Source: an uncultured Lachnospiraceae bacterium (GTDB taxonomy: Bacteria > Bacillota > Clostridia > Lachnospirales > Lachnospiraceae). From it: 64,000 bases of DNA. The notes under the pieces were generated by a model, which worked only from the letters and a program-made list of their open reading frames with translations, was not told where the DNA came from and searched no databases. A program made the position numbers and the translations under genes. Numbering within the stretch: the first letter of the stretch is position 1; every line of letters starts with the position of its first letter. Shown piece by piece: positions 7,676 to 16,643 of the stretch. The stretch covers positions 19,024 through 83,023 of the forward strand of contig CANQBX010000006.1 in assembly GCA_947589095.1 (NCBI GenBank), in the 5' to 3' direction.

Positions 7676-9700
7676 ATGGAACAAAACAACAGACTGCAAC
7701 TGGAAGACATAATGAAAGGAATCCCCGGCGGATTTTTCATTTACCACGCGGACGGCGATGAGGAGCTGATCTACGCCAACAACGAGGTCCTCTATCTGTA
7801 CAAATGCGAGACGATGGAGCAGTTCCGCGGCCTGACGGGGAATTCTTTCCGCGGCATGGTGCATCCGGACGATCTCGACGAGGTGGAGAAGAGCATTGAG
7901 AAGCAGATCATGAACAGCCGGCGGAATTTGGATTATGTGGAGTACCGGATCGTCTGCAGCGACGGCGAGGTGCGCTGGGTGGAGGATTTCGGCCATTATG
8001 TCCGGAGCGACGAGTACGGCGGCGTGTTCTATGTGTTTATCAGCGATGTGACGGATAAGATGAACAGCCACGCGAAGCGAGAGAGCGAGCTGATCAGCGA
8101 GCTGCGGGATCAGGAGCTTCTGCGGACGGCGCTCCAGAGCACCGCGTTCTCGTACCGGGAGGTGTATATCCTGGATCTGGTGAACAGCTATTACCGCATG
8201 ATCTATCCGGACAATCACAATGTCACGGCCCGCGGGGATTACCGGGAGCTTCTGAAGAAGCGGGTCGCGTACACGAAGACGGACAGCCGGATGCACGGGG
8301 ATATCCTGGAGCGGCTCCAGCCGGAGCAGATCCAGAAGGCGCTGACGGATGAGAATGTGGTGGAATACCGTTATATCCGGAATCGGCCGGAGGGCGGGGA
8401 GGAATGGTGTGTCGTCACATTTACCGTCAATGAGCGCATAGACGGAACGCCGGTCTCGGCAGTCATGGGGGTCCGCAGCATCGAGCGGATTATCCGCAGT
8501 GAGGAGAAGCAGAACGCGATCCTCAAGGATGCGCTGATGCAGGCGAAGCAGGCCAACGAGGCCAAGAACATGTTCCTGGCCAATATGTCCCACGATATCC
8601 GTACGCCGATGAATGCGATCGTCGGTTTCTCCACGCTGCTTGAAAATGAGGCGGAGCATCCGGATAAGGTGCGCCAGTACGCCCGGCGGATCACGGCGTC
8701 GAGCCGGCATTTGTTGGGACTGATCAACGACGTCCTCGATATGAGCCGGATCGAAAGCGGGAAAATGGCGTTAAATGTGGCGCGGCTGCAGCTGCATGAG
8801 CTGCTGGACGAGATTACGGCGATCATTGCGCCGCAGGCGCAGGAGAAGAACCAGCGGTTTGACGTCCGTGTAGAGGGAAAGGCGCCGGAGCAGATCCTGG
8901 CGGACCGGCTGCGGCTTTCGCAGGTGCTGATCAATCTTCTGACCAATGCGGTGAAATATACGCCGGAGAATGGCACGATCGCACTGGAGGTTCAGAACTG
9001 CCCGCAGCGTTCGGCGGGCTACGCCCGCCTGCGGTTCCTTGTCACGGACGACGGGATCGGGATGAGCGAGGAGTTTCAGAAGACGATTTTTGAACCGTTC
9101 ACCCGCGAGATCAATTCGCTGACCAATAAAGTACAGGGAACCGGACTGGGGATGGCGATCACCAGGAACCTGGTGGGTCTGATGGGAGGCACGATCGCCG
9201 TGAAGAGCAGGAAGGGCGAGGGAAGCACATTCACGGTGGATATGGAGTTCGCTCTTCCGGAGCAGACGGAGGAACCGGAGCCGGAGATCGTTGTGAAGGC
9301 GGCCGAAAGGCTCCTGCCGGGGAAACGGATCCTGGCGGCGGAGGATAACGAGATCAACGCGGAGATCCTCGGGGAGGTCCTGAAGCTGGAGGGCGTGGAG
9401 TACGACCTGGCGAAGGACGGACGCGAGGCGGTGGAGATGTTCGCGAATTCCGCGCCGGGGTATTATGATATGATCCTGATGGACATCCAGATGCCGCGCA
9501 TGAACGGCTACGAGGCGGCGAAGGCCATCCGCGCCAGCGGCCGTCCGGACGCGCGCACGGTTCCGATCGCGGCGATGACGGCGAACGCGTTTTCCGAGGA
9601 TGTGCAGAAGGCGCTCGACAGCGGAATGAATGTACATATTCCGAAACCGATCGATATCGCGGCGCTGCATGAGACGTTCCGGCGTCTGATGACACCATAA
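7676..9700 (+). CDS. hybrid sensor histidine kinase/response regulator (PAS-HisKA-HATPase-REC)
   Basis: 674 residues from ATG 7676 (CGGAG 9 bases upstream; a TTG at 7667 is too close to it). There is no membrane segment, so it is a cytoplasmic sensor. A PAS fold covers about residues 10-125 (GIPGGFFIYHADGDEELIYA), with a second PAS-like segment to about 280. HisKA holds His306 in MSHDIRTPMN, then HATPase_c with N box (LLTNAVKYTPENG), G1 (VTDDGIGM) and G2 (GTGLGMAI). A C-terminal receiver has Asp603 in MILMDIQMPRMNG. Phosphate is passed from His to the attached receiver; no HPt domain or partner regulator lies next to it. The signal is unknown. Confidence 0.9.
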   Translation: MEQNNRLQLEDIMKGIPGGFFIYHADGDEELIYANNEVLYLYKCETMEQFRGLTGNSFRGMVHPDDLDEVEKSIEKQIMNSRRNLDYVEYRIVCSDGEVRWVEDFGHYVRSDEYGGVFYVFISDVTDKMNSHAKRESELISELRDQELLRTALQSTAFSYREVYILDLVNSYYRMIYPDNHNVTARGDYRELLKKRVAYTKTDSRMHGDILERLQPEQIQKALTDENVVEYRYIRNRPEGGEEWCVVTFTVNERIDGTPVSAVMGVRSIERIIRSEEKQNAILKDALMQAKQANEAKNMFLANMSHDIRTPMNAIVGFSTLLENEAEHPDKVRQYARRITASSRHLLGLINDVLDMSRIESGKMALNVARLQLHELLDEITAIIAPQAQEKNQRFDVRVEGKAPEQILADRLRLSQVLINLLTNAVKYTPENGTIALEVQNCPQRSAGYARLRFLVTDDGIGMSEEFQKTIFEPFTREINSLTNKVQGTGLGMAITRNLVGLMGGTIAVKSRKGEGSTFTVDMEFALPEQTEEPEPEIVVKAAERLLPGKRILAAEDNEINAEILGEVLKLEGVEYDLAKDGREAVEMFANSAPGYYDMILMDIQMPRMNGYEAAKAIRASGRPDARTVPIAAMTANAFSEDVQKALDSGMNVHIPKPIDIAALHETFRRLMTP

Positions 9701-9710
9701 CCGCAAAATG

Positions 9711-9740
9711 TTGGACAATGCCCATATATTGTGTTAAAAT
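9711..9740 (+). promoter_or_regulatory. putative promoter of the CPBP protease gene
   Basis: TTGGAC (9711-9716) and TAAAAT (9735-9740) with an 18-base spacer, about 75 bases upstream of the start codon. Confidence 0.5.
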
Positions 9741-9814
9741 ATTAAGATCAGGATGTTAATGAATTAATACGCCGAAGGGGCGGAAGAAATGGCGGCCTGA
9801 AGGGGATTACGGTT

Positions 9815-10717
9815 ATGGAAAAGAACCGGGTATTCAAGAGGAAATGGTACGACACGCTGGGCGTGCTTTACGTGCAGACAGCACTGCTTTTCATATTCGG
9901 ACAGCTCGTGGGCGACCTGCTGATCATTCTGTTGGAGGGCGGGATATCGCGGCTCAGCGAGTCTTTTGCGGCGTCGGACGCCTGGGGTATGGCGCGGCTT
10001 TATCTGGCGTTCATCGGAATCTGGGTGGTCGTGCTTCTGCGGATACGGCTGTCTAAGAAAGACCGGTCGATCCTGGCGGTTGTCGGGCCGAAGGCCCGCG
10101 GGAACAACGGGAAGATGCTTCTGGTCGGGGCGGCGGTTGGTTTCGGGCTGAACGCGTTCTGTATCCTGATCGCGTGGCTGCATAAGGACATCGTGCTGCA
10201 TTTTGATTCGTTTCAGCTTCTTCCGCTGCTTGGGGTATTCGCTGCGGTGTTTGTTCAGTCTTCCGCGGAGGAGCTGACGTGCAGGGGCTTTCTGTACCAG
10301 AAGCTTCTGCGCAGTTACCGGAATCCGGCGGTGGCGATCATCGGGAATGCGCTGCTTTTCGGGATCCTTCATCTTCTGAATGACGGCGTTACGGTGCTGT
10401 CGATTGTGAATATCGTGATGGTGGCGATCCTCTTCTCGCTGATCGTTTATTATACGGATAGTCTGTGGTGCGCGTTCATGGCTCATACGGTGTGGAATTA
10501 TACGCAGAATATCATTTTCGGACTGCCGAACAGCGGGATCGTTTCGGGGTTTTCGATCTTTAAGCTGGACGCCAGTACGGCGGTGAACAGCTTCGCTTAT
10601 AACGTTGGATTCGGAGTCGAGGGAACGATCCTGGCGGACGTGGTGCTGATCCTGGCGACTGTGGCGGTCTATGTGTGGGGCAGCAGGCGTTCGGGACACG
10701 GGCAGGCGGCCGCCTGA
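9815..10717 (+). CDS. CPBP family intramembrane glutamic protease
   Basis: 300 residues with about eight hydrophobic segments. The family motifs are present: EELTCR (Glu152-Glu153-x3-Arg157), FGILHLLN with the second-motif His, and a late HTVWN (Asn/His) motif. CPBP (Abi/CAAX) enzymes are membrane proteases; bacterial members process prenylated-type or peptide substrates and some give bacteriocin self-immunity. No bacteriocin gene is nearby, so the substrate here is unknown. It is transcribed alone behind its own putative promoter. Confidence 0.85.
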   Translation: MEKNRVFKRKWYDTLGVLYVQTALLFIFGQLVGDLLIILLEGGISRLSESFAASDAWGMARLYLAFIGIWVVVLLRIRLSKKDRSILAVVGPKARGNNGKMLLVGAAVGFGLNAFCILIAWLHKDIVLHFDSFQLLPLLGVFAAVFVQSSAEELTCRGFLYQKLLRSYRNPAVAIIGNALLFGILHLLNDGVTVLSIVNIVMVAILFSLIVYYTDSLWCAFMAHTVWNYTQNIIFGLPNSGIVSGFSIFKLDASTAVNSFAYNVGFGVEGTILADVVLILATVAVYVWGSRRSGHGQAAA

Positions 10718-10874
10718 TATATGCTGCCATCGGCGGCTGGCGGCGGGTGACTTAAGCGGCTGTGGTAAACAGAAAAGAGAGGACAGAAAGACGGATGCGC
10801 GGCCGGCGCCGGCATCCGGCATTTCGCGGATTGTGAAACAGTAAGCGGAAGAAACGGTGCGGAGGAGAAGACAG

Positions 10875-11657
10875 ATGGGAAATGGCGCTCTGACGGCAGG
10901 GATCATCATTGCGGTGATCGTTTGCGCGGTATTTGCGGGGGCGGCGGTTCTGCGCAGAAAGATCCGAAATAGTCCGGAGCTGGAGGTCATCCGCTACGCG
11001 GCGAAGGCGATCCAAAACGGCGATATCAACGACCGCATTTCAACCACGCCGAAATCCCTGTCCAATATGGAGAAGATCTTTCTGCCGCAGATCCAGAAGG
11101 ATTTTCCGGAATTCAATTGGAATGAGTTCAAGCCGCTGATCCGGACCAGCATCTGCAATCTGCTTCTGGCCATCGATATGAGGGATAAAGGGCCGGTGGC
11201 GGGGAATTCGAAGCTGCGGGAGGCGGTGGAGCAGACGCTGGCAGGGACGCAGATACCGCATTATAAGGACGTGAAGGTTCATGATACCGTGATCAAGAGG
11301 TATTATAAGCAGGAGGGAACCTGCTATATCCTCTGTGAATCTGCCGTGGAATATTATACATATGTTGAAGAAAACGATAAGGTTGTGAGCGGCTATAAGG
11401 ACCGCAAGCGGCAGGAGGTTTACGAGACGGAGCTTGTCTATGTGCAGGATATAGAACGAGCGGCCGCAGGCCCCGGAGGGACTGCCGCGAAAATGACCGC
11501 CGCCGGTCACGCATCCGCCACTGGAATCGGTGTTACCTGCCCCAATTGCGGCGCGCCGATCACGAGCCTGGGCGCGAAGCGGTGTGAATACTGTGGAACG
11601 GCCATCGAACCGCTGAACCTGCGGGTGTGGAAGATCAATGCGATACGGCTTGCATAG
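10875..11657 (+). CDS. membrane-anchored zinc-ribbon protein, Tim44-like domain
   Basis: 260 residues; ATG 10875 is chosen because GGAGGA lies 8-14 bases upstream (GTG 10857 would precede it). One N-terminal membrane segment (about residues 5-25) is followed by a soluble domain with FPEFNWNEFKPLI and a later beta-rich part, resembling Tim44-like/ketosteroid-isomerase-like folds, though I am not certain. The C-terminus carries a CPNCGAP...CEYCGTA zinc ribbon. I do not recognise a defined function; such proteins are usually annotated as hypothetical in Clostridia. Confidence 0.6.
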   Translation: MGNGALTAGIIIAVIVCAVFAGAAVLRRKIRNSPELEVIRYAAKAIQNGDINDRISTTPKSLSNMEKIFLPQIQKDFPEFNWNEFKPLIRTSICNLLLAIDMRDKGPVAGNSKLREAVEQTLAGTQIPHYKDVKVHDTVIKRYYKQEGTCYILCESAVEYYTYVEENDKVVSGYKDRKRQEVYETELVYVQDIERAAAGPGGTAAKMTAAGHASATGIGVTCPNCGAPITSLGAKRCEYCGTAIEPLNLRVWKINAIRLA

Positions 11658-11765
11658 CGCTGCGCTGCCGAATTTGGTGGGTATGGAAACATGTTTTGAC
11701 AGAAGATATCTGCATTCGCAGGCGCGGAGAAAATTCTTCGCAGAAATAATAGTTTTGCGTGCGCA

Positions 11766-11842
11766 GAAAAAAGCCCCGGCAGAGGCACGTTCTTACGAGC
11801 AAAGAGACGCCCCGGAAGGAATGTTCATTTCCTTTCCGGGGC
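11766..11842 (-). terminator. terminator region downstream of KDG-type kinase gene
   Basis: A strong stem (GCCCCGGAAGGAA at 11809-11821 with TTTCCTTTCCGGGGC at 11828-11842) lies after the kinase stop. Further along the minus strand a second CCGGGGC is followed by TTTTTT (11766-11772). The same GCCCCGG arm could pair with either partner, so two alternative hairpins are possible. Confidence 0.6.
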
Positions 11843-11870
11843 CTAAATTGTGCCCGAGGTTATTTATTCA

Positions 11871-12959
11871 TTACCGCTTGATATCATAATTCATATCCAT
11901 CAAATGCCGGATCGCGTCTGCGTCGTCGGTGATATTGGCGTCGCCGCGGATCGTATGCTTGATCACGCTGCTGGCTACGGCGAAGTTGACCATATCCATG
12001 GGCTTGTAGCCGTGGATCATGGCGTAGATCAGGCCGCTGGCGAAGGCGTCGCCGCCGCCGACACGGTCCAGGATATTGAAGGTGAACATCTTGCTCTCGA
12101 AGGTATGGCCCTGGTACCACATGAACGCTTTCAGGCTGTTCTCGCTTCCGCTGTGGGCGTAGCGCACATGGCGGGCGATGCACTGCAGGTTCGGGTAGCG
12201 CTCCACGAACGCCTGGAAGACTTCGTCCTGCTGCTCGTAGCTGGGCCGGAAGGGGATGTCGTCTTTTAGGTCGCCCTTGCTGTGGTCGTTCTCGTCCTTC
12301 CACAGATGGTAGGGCTCAATGCCCATGAGGACGTCGATATAGGGCAGGCATTCGGTGCAGAAATCCCTTGCTTCCTCCCAGGTCCACAGGGTGCTGCGGA
12401 AGTTGCCGTCGAAGCTGACGGTGAGGCCGTGGGCCTTGGCGATCTTTAGGCAGTCCATGATCAGCTTCCGGCAGTTGGGAGCCAGCGCCGGGGTGATGCC
12501 GCTTAAATGCAGCCAGGTGAACTCGTTAAGCAGCGAGTCCAGGTCGACGCCGCTGAAATCGAATTCCGTGATAGCGCTGTTCTTCCGGTCGTAGGTCACC
12601 TTGCTGGAACGGATCCCGAAGCCGGTCTCCAGATAGTAAGTACCCAGACGGTGGGTCGGCGTCTGTTCCGGCGTGCTTAAGATCACCGGCGAGCAGTGGA
12701 CGTCGTTGCTGCGGAGCATGCGGACGGCGCTCTTGCCGAGGCTGTTGTTCGGGACGACGGTGAAAAATGTGCTGTCGACGCCGAGGTTAGCCAGCGCCAG
12801 CGCGATGTTGGCTTCGCTGCCGCCGTAGCTGGCTTCGAAGCTGGTGGCCATGCGGATCTTCTCGTAATTGGGCGGCGTCAGGCGGAGCATGATCTCGCCG
12901 ATGGTAATAAACCGGGCGGATGTGCCGTCCTGCACGGCCAGTGGGTTGGAATGCTGCAT
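11871..12959 (-). CDS. kdgK: PfkB-family sugar kinase, probably 2-keto-3-deoxygluconate kinase
   Basis: 362 residues. ATG 12959 follows AAAGGAGGTATGGTAT. Ribokinase-fold signatures: GEIMLRLTPP near the N-terminus, YGGSEANIALALANLG (substrate site), and DRVGGGDAFASG, where Asp of GGD is the catalytic base; the DRVGGGD variant is usual in KDG kinases. The enzyme would phosphorylate 2-keto-3-deoxygluconate from uronate or pectin breakdown, but no KDPG aldolase or uronate gene is adjacent, so specificity rests on family resemblance. It stands alone behind its own promoter and ends in a strong terminator. Confidence 0.8.
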   Translation of the reverse strand: MQHSNPLAVQDGTSARFITIGEIMLRLTPPNYEKIRMATSFEASYGGSEANIALALANLGVDSTFFTVVPNNSLGKSAVRMLRSNDVHCSPVILSTPEQTPTHRLGTYYLETGFGIRSSKVTYDRKNSAITEFDFSGVDLDSLLNEFTWLHLSGITPALAPNCRKLIMDCLKIAKAHGLTVSFDGNFRSTLWTWEEARDFCTECLPYIDVLMGIEPYHLWKDENDHSKGDLKDDIPFRPSYEQQDEVFQAFVERYPNLQCIARHVRYAHSGSENSLKAFMWYQGHTFESKMFTFNILDRVGGGDAFASGLIYAMIHGYKPMDMVNFAVASSVIKHTIRGDANITDDADAIRHLMDMNYDIKR

Positions 12960-13000
12960 ATACCATACCTCCTTTACAGACTGATCTGATAACTGATTTG

Positions 13001-13029
13001 ATTATACACGATTTTTCAAAATATTCCAA
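13001..13029 (-). promoter_or_regulatory. promoter of the KDG-type kinase gene
   Basis: On the minus strand TTGGAA (13024-13029) and TATAAT (13001-13006) are 17 bases apart, about 40 bases upstream of the start codon. Confidence 0.65.
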
Positions 13030-13085
13030 GAGCTTTCTTTCCGGTTTCCTCTCATTTCATCCTGTTTAATGGTTTAAAGTTTTTA

Positions 13086-13114
13086 TTTACTGAAACCGCG
13101 TTTTATGTTAAGAT
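13086..13114 (+). promoter_or_regulatory. promoter of the TrpR-like regulator gene
   Basis: TTTACT (13086-13091) and TAAGAT (13109-13114), spacer 17. It leaves a leader of about 115 bases before the start codon, rich in short GC inverted repeats. Confidence 0.5.
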
Positions 13115-13236
13115 GGAGTGGGGGAAACGTGACGCCCGGGCGAGGCAATGAAAGTTTGCGGCAGCAGAAGCTCAGTGAAAATGGACGGGCGTACGACGGC
13201 GGAGATATTTCCAGCAAAAAGAGGAGGGAGCCATCA

Positions 13237-13554
13237 ATGGCAAGAAATATTCCAAAAGAACGGGAGACCAGGATGTACGACGCAATCCTTCAGCTGAAGG
13301 ATCTGAAGGAATGCCGCGATTTTTTTGAGGACATCTGCGCGATGACCGAGCTGCGGGCGATGGAGCAGCGGTTCGAGGTGGCGCGGATGCTGCGGGACGA
13401 TAAGGTCTACACGGAGATCAAGCAGGAGACCAACGCCAGCTCCGCCACGATCAGCCGGGTGAACCGGATGCTGAATTATGGAACCGGGTGTCTGGGAGAG
13501 ATCCTGGACCGGATGTCGGCGCAGGGGGATGAGGAGGGAAAGTCTGTAGAATAA
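13237..13554 (+). CDS. YerC/YecD family TrpR-related DNA-binding protein
   Basis: 105 residues from ATG 13237 (GAGGAGGG 7-14 bases upstream); a longer ORF from 13105 has no ribosome site. The sequence follows the TrpR fold: DLKECRDFFEDICAMTELRAM, then the helix-turn-helix YTEIKQETNASSATISRVNR and a C-terminal LNYGTG motif seen in YerC proteins. It lacks the ligand-binding layout needed to call it a tryptophan repressor. It lies 240 bases upstream of iorA, whose product handles aromatic keto acids, so a regulatory link is possible but not shown. Confidence 0.85.
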   Translation: MARNIPKERETRMYDAILQLKDLKECRDFFEDICAMTELRAMEQRFEVARMLRDDKVYTEIKQETNASSATISRVNRMLNYGTGCLGEILDRMSAQGDEEGKSVE

Positions 13555-13644
13555 GCTGGCGAGTAAGCCTGGAAAGTAAGCCGGCAAGCAGAACAGAATG
13601 GATAGGGCAGCGAACATTTCGGAGATCGGTCGGAATGCGGCTGA

Positions 13645-13754
13645 TACCTGTTTCCGCGGCATGAAACAGAATGCCTGTTTCTGCAGCGCAAATTGTGAAT
13701 CGGTTCCTGCGGCGCAGGACCGGGAATCGGTTCCCGCGGCGCGGGACTGTGAAC
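13645..13754. repeat. tandem palindromic repeats, 27-29 base period
   Basis: Four units follow each other, each an imperfect hairpin: CTGTTTC-N8-GAAACAG (13648-13669), a degenerate second (13672-13699), GGTTCCTGC-GGC-GCAGGACC (13702-13721) and GTTCCCGC-GGC-GCGGGAC (13730-13748). The last two are in exact 27-base register and share AATCGGTTCCYGCGGCGC. They fill the gap between the TrpR-like gene and iorA. Confidence 0.65.
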
Positions 13755-13792
13755 AGAAATATATTTACATATAGCAAGAGAGGATATTTTAC

Positions 13793-15520
13793 ATGAAAGA
13801 ACTGATGTTAGGCAACAAGGCCCTGGCCCGCGGGCTGTATGAGGCCGGGTGCGGCGTGGTGTCCAGCTATCCGGGGACGCCCAGTACGGAGGTCACTGAA
13901 GAGGCGGCCAAATACGACGAGATCTACTGCGAATGGGCTCCGAATGAGAAGGTAGCCATGGAGGTCGCCTTCGGCGCGTCCTTAGCCGGAACGCGCAGCT
14001 TCTGCGGCATGAAGCATGTCGGGTTAAATGTGGCCGCGGATCCGCTATTTACCTGCTCCTACACCGGCGTGAACGCGGGTATGGTCATCTGCGTCGCCGA
14101 CGACGCGGGGATGCATTCGTCCCAGAACGAACAGGATTCCCGCCATCACGCGATCGCGGCGAAGGTTCCGATGCTGGAGCCGTCGGATTCCGCCGAGGCG
14201 CTGGAGTTCGCGAAGAAGGCGTACGAGTTGTCGGAGAAGTTCGACACGCCGGTCATCATCAAGATGTGCACCCGCATCGCCCATTCCCAGAGCGTGGTGG
14301 AGACAGGCGAGCGCGTGATGCCGGAGCCGAAACCCTATGAGAAGAATATTGCCAAATATGTCATGATGCCGGGGTTCGCGATCCGCCGCCATCCGATCGT
14401 GGAGGAGCGGACGCGGAAGCTGACCGAATACGCGGAGGACTGCGAGTTCAACCGCGTGGAGATGGGAGGCACCGCGCTGGGCATTATTACCTCTTCCACC
14501 AGCTACCAGTACGCGAAGGAAGTGTTCGGCGACAGCGCCAGTATTCTGAAGCTGGGCATGGTGAATCCGCTGCCGGTGAAGCTGATCCGGGATTTTGCCG
14601 CGAAGGTGGAGAAGCTGGTCGTGATCGAGGAACTGGATCCGATCATCGAGAATCACTGCCGCCGGCTGGGTCTTGAGGTCTCCGGCAAAGACGTGCTGCC
14701 GGTCTGCGGGGAGTTCTTCCCAAACATGATCGCGGAGAAGCTGGGCGCGGAGGTTCCGGCTTACGGCGCCATCGGGGAGCCGCTTCCGGGCCGTCCGCCG
14801 GTCATGTGCGCCGGATGCCCGCACCGCGGCCTGTTCTATACATTGTCTAAGAATAAATGTACTGTCCTGGGAGACATCGGCTGCTACACGCTGGGCGCGA
14901 CCGCGCCGCTAAGCGCGATGGAGATGACCCTCTGCATGGGCGCGTCGGTCAGCGCGATCCATGGTTTCAACAAGGCCCTGGGCGCGGAGAGCGAGAAGAA
15001 GACGGTGGCCGTTATCGGCGACTCTACCTTCATGCATTCCGGCATGACCGGTCTGGCTAATATTGCCTACAATCAGAGCAATTCCACGGTCATCATCCTG
15101 GACAACTCCATCACCGGCATGACCGGCCACCAGCAGAATCCGACCACCGGGTACAACATCAAGGGCGACCCGGCGGGCAAGATCGATCTGGAGAGCCTGT
15201 GCCGGGCCATGGGCTTCAACCGTGTCGTGGTGGTGGATCCCTACGATCTGGCAGCCTGCGACAAGGCGGTGAAGGAAGAGCTGGCGGCGGAGGAACCGTC
15301 GGTCATCATCAGCCGCCGCCCCTGCGCGCTTCTGAAGTACGTGAAGCATAATCCGCCGTATCATGTGGATCCGGATAAATGCATCGGCTGCAAGTCCTGC
15401 ATGCGCCTGGGCTGCCCGGCCATCAGCGTGAAGGAAGGCAAAGCCGTCATCGACGCGACCCAGTGCGTGGGCTGCGGTGTGTGCGCGCAGCTGTGTAAGT
15501 TCGACGCGCTGAAGGCGTGA
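13793..15520 (+). CDS. iorA: indolepyruvate:ferredoxin oxidoreductase, alpha subunit
   Basis: 575 residues. With IorB it converts aryl pyruvates (indolepyruvate, phenylpyruvate) plus CoA to aryl-acetyl-CoA and CO2, reducing ferredoxin, in anaerobic aromatic amino-acid metabolism. The N-terminal half is the pyrimidine-binding/transketolase-like domain (GNKALARGLYEAG, YPGTPSTE); the C-terminal TPP domain has CAGCPHRG, GDIGCYTLG and GDSTFMHSG. Two 4Fe-4S motifs close the protein: CIGCKSCMRLGCP and CVGCGVCAQLCKF. The ribosome site is AGAGGA. iorB follows after an unusually long 233-base gap. Confidence 0.95.
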   Translation: MKELMLGNKALARGLYEAGCGVVSSYPGTPSTEVTEEAAKYDEIYCEWAPNEKVAMEVAFGASLAGTRSFCGMKHVGLNVAADPLFTCSYTGVNAGMVICVADDAGMHSSQNEQDSRHHAIAAKVPMLEPSDSAEALEFAKKAYELSEKFDTPVIIKMCTRIAHSQSVVETGERVMPEPKPYEKNIAKYVMMPGFAIRRHPIVEERTRKLTEYAEDCEFNRVEMGGTALGIITSSTSYQYAKEVFGDSASILKLGMVNPLPVKLIRDFAAKVEKLVVIEELDPIIENHCRRLGLEVSGKDVLPVCGEFFPNMIAEKLGAEVPAYGAIGEPLPGRPPVMCAGCPHRGLFYTLSKNKCTVLGDIGCYTLGATAPLSAMEMTLCMGASVSAIHGFNKALGAESEKKTVAVIGDSTFMHSGMTGLANIAYNQSNSTVIILDNSITGMTGHQQNPTTGYNIKGDPAGKIDLESLCRAMGFNRVVVVDPYDLAACDKAVKEELAAEEPSVIISRRPCALLKYVKHNPPYHVDPDKCIGCKSCMRLGCPAISVKEGKAVIDATQCVGCGVCAQLCKFDALKA

Positions 15521-15753
15521 GCGCCGTGGGGCATATTTCGAGGCTGGAATAATTAGTGGAAGATGATTATTGGATGGGCTGCTATGCATATGGAAAGCCG
15601 GAAAGGGAATCTGACTGAGAAAGTCTGACCGGAAGACGGACATGACGACTAAAAGCGGTTGAAAACCCCATTATTAAGGTCAATTGGAAGGCTGGCTGGA
15701 AAGAAAGCGATCGGACAGGAAGCAGCCCGAGAATATGGAGGTACATATATCAT

Positions 15754-16323
15754 ATGACGAAGAATATCATGATCGTAGGCGTCGGCGGCCAGGGGTCGCT
15801 GCTCGCCAGTAAATTACTGGGCCATCTGCTTCTGACAGAGGGCTATGACGTGAAGGTGTCCGAGGTCCACGGCATGAGCCAGCGCGGCGGCAGCGTGGTC
15901 ACCTATGTGCGTTTCGGCGAGAAGGTCTATTCGCCGGTCATTGACAAGGGCCAGGCGGATTTCATCGTTTCCTTTGAGAAACTGGAGGCGGCCCGCTACA
16001 TCGAGTATCTGAAGGTGGGCGGCCGCGTCGTGGTCAACACCCAGCAGATCGATCCGATGCCGGTCATCACCGGCGCGGCGGTCTATCCGGAGAACCTGAT
16101 CGGGAAAATGGAAGCTGCCGGCGCTGTGGTGGACGCCATGGACTGCCTGACGCTGGCCGAGCAGGCCGGTTCCGCCAAAGCGGTCAACATCGTGCTCATG
16201 GGCCGGCTGTCCCGGTATTTCGATATTCCGGTGGAGAAATGGCAGCAGGCGATCCGCGAGTGCGTGCCGCCGAAGTTCGTGGATCTGAACCTGAAGGCGT
16301 TCGAGCTGGGACGGGCGGAGTAA
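15754..16323 (+). CDS. iorB: indolepyruvate:ferredoxin oxidoreductase, beta subunit
   Basis: 189 residues, the gamma-type (POR_N-family) subunit that pairs with IorA. MIVGVGGQGSLLASKLLG and EVHGMSQRGGSV are diagnostic of the 2-oxoacid:acceptor oxidoreductase gamma domain. TATGGAGGTACATATATCAT precedes the start. The stretch 15521-15753 between iorA and iorB holds no recognisable gene, promoter or repeat. A terminator at 16402-16434 closes the pair. Confidence 0.93.
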   Translation: MTKNIMIVGVGGQGSLLASKLLGHLLLTEGYDVKVSEVHGMSQRGGSVVTYVRFGEKVYSPVIDKGQADFIVSFEKLEAARYIEYLKVGGRVVVNTQQIDPMPVITGAAVYPENLIGKMEAAGAVVDAMDCLTLAEQAGSAKAVNIVLMGRLSRYFDIPVEKWQQAIRECVPPKFVDLNLKAFELGRAE

Positions 16324-16401
16324 TAAGCGTGCAGTGGTCCGTAAGGGATATGAAAACAAAGCGAAGGGACCAGAAACTGAAAACATATAATATAAGACGG
16401 G

Positions 16402-16434
16402 AGATCCGTACCGGCTGGATGTCGGTACGGATCT
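16402..16434 (+). terminator. intrinsic terminator after iorAB
   Basis: Perfect stem AGATCCGTACC/GGTACGGATCT with a 10-11 base loop, followed by TTATG. The weak T-run leaves some doubt. Confidence 0.65.
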
Positions 16435-16464
16435 TTATGACATAAAAAATCAATTTGAAAAATC

Positions 16465-16493
16465 TTGCGATATAGCGTTTCATCTGTTATACT
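16465..16493 (+). promoter_or_regulatory. promoter-like sequence with no gene directly behind it
   Basis: TTGCGA (16465-16470) and TATACT (16488-16493), spacer 17. The next 150 bases contain no ORF; it may add to transcription of the decayed Rpn gene. 16494-16599 otherwise shows nothing. Confidence 0.35.
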
Positions 16494-16599
16494 GAATTCA
16501 TCATCAGTCAGTGTCATCTGCGGTTATCCAGGTATGTATTATCTGCGGATTCCGTAACTATTTTCCAATTCCATTTTCAGACATTTTATGTATCTGCTG

Positions 16600-16629
16600 T
16601 TTACAAACAGTTTATTTTTGATGTACAAT
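16600..16629 (+). promoter_or_regulatory. promoter of the decayed Rpn-type gene
   Basis: TTTACA (16600-16605) and TACAAT (16624-16629), spacer 18, followed at once by the AAGGGGG ribosome site. Confidence 0.45.
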
Positions 16630-16643
16630 AAGGGGGTAACAGA

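Noticed and set aside
7643..9725. Long minus-strand frames under the hybrid kinase
   Set aside because: GC-rich shadow frames with Arg/His/Leu-rich composition and no domain; the plus strand has complete kinase motifs.
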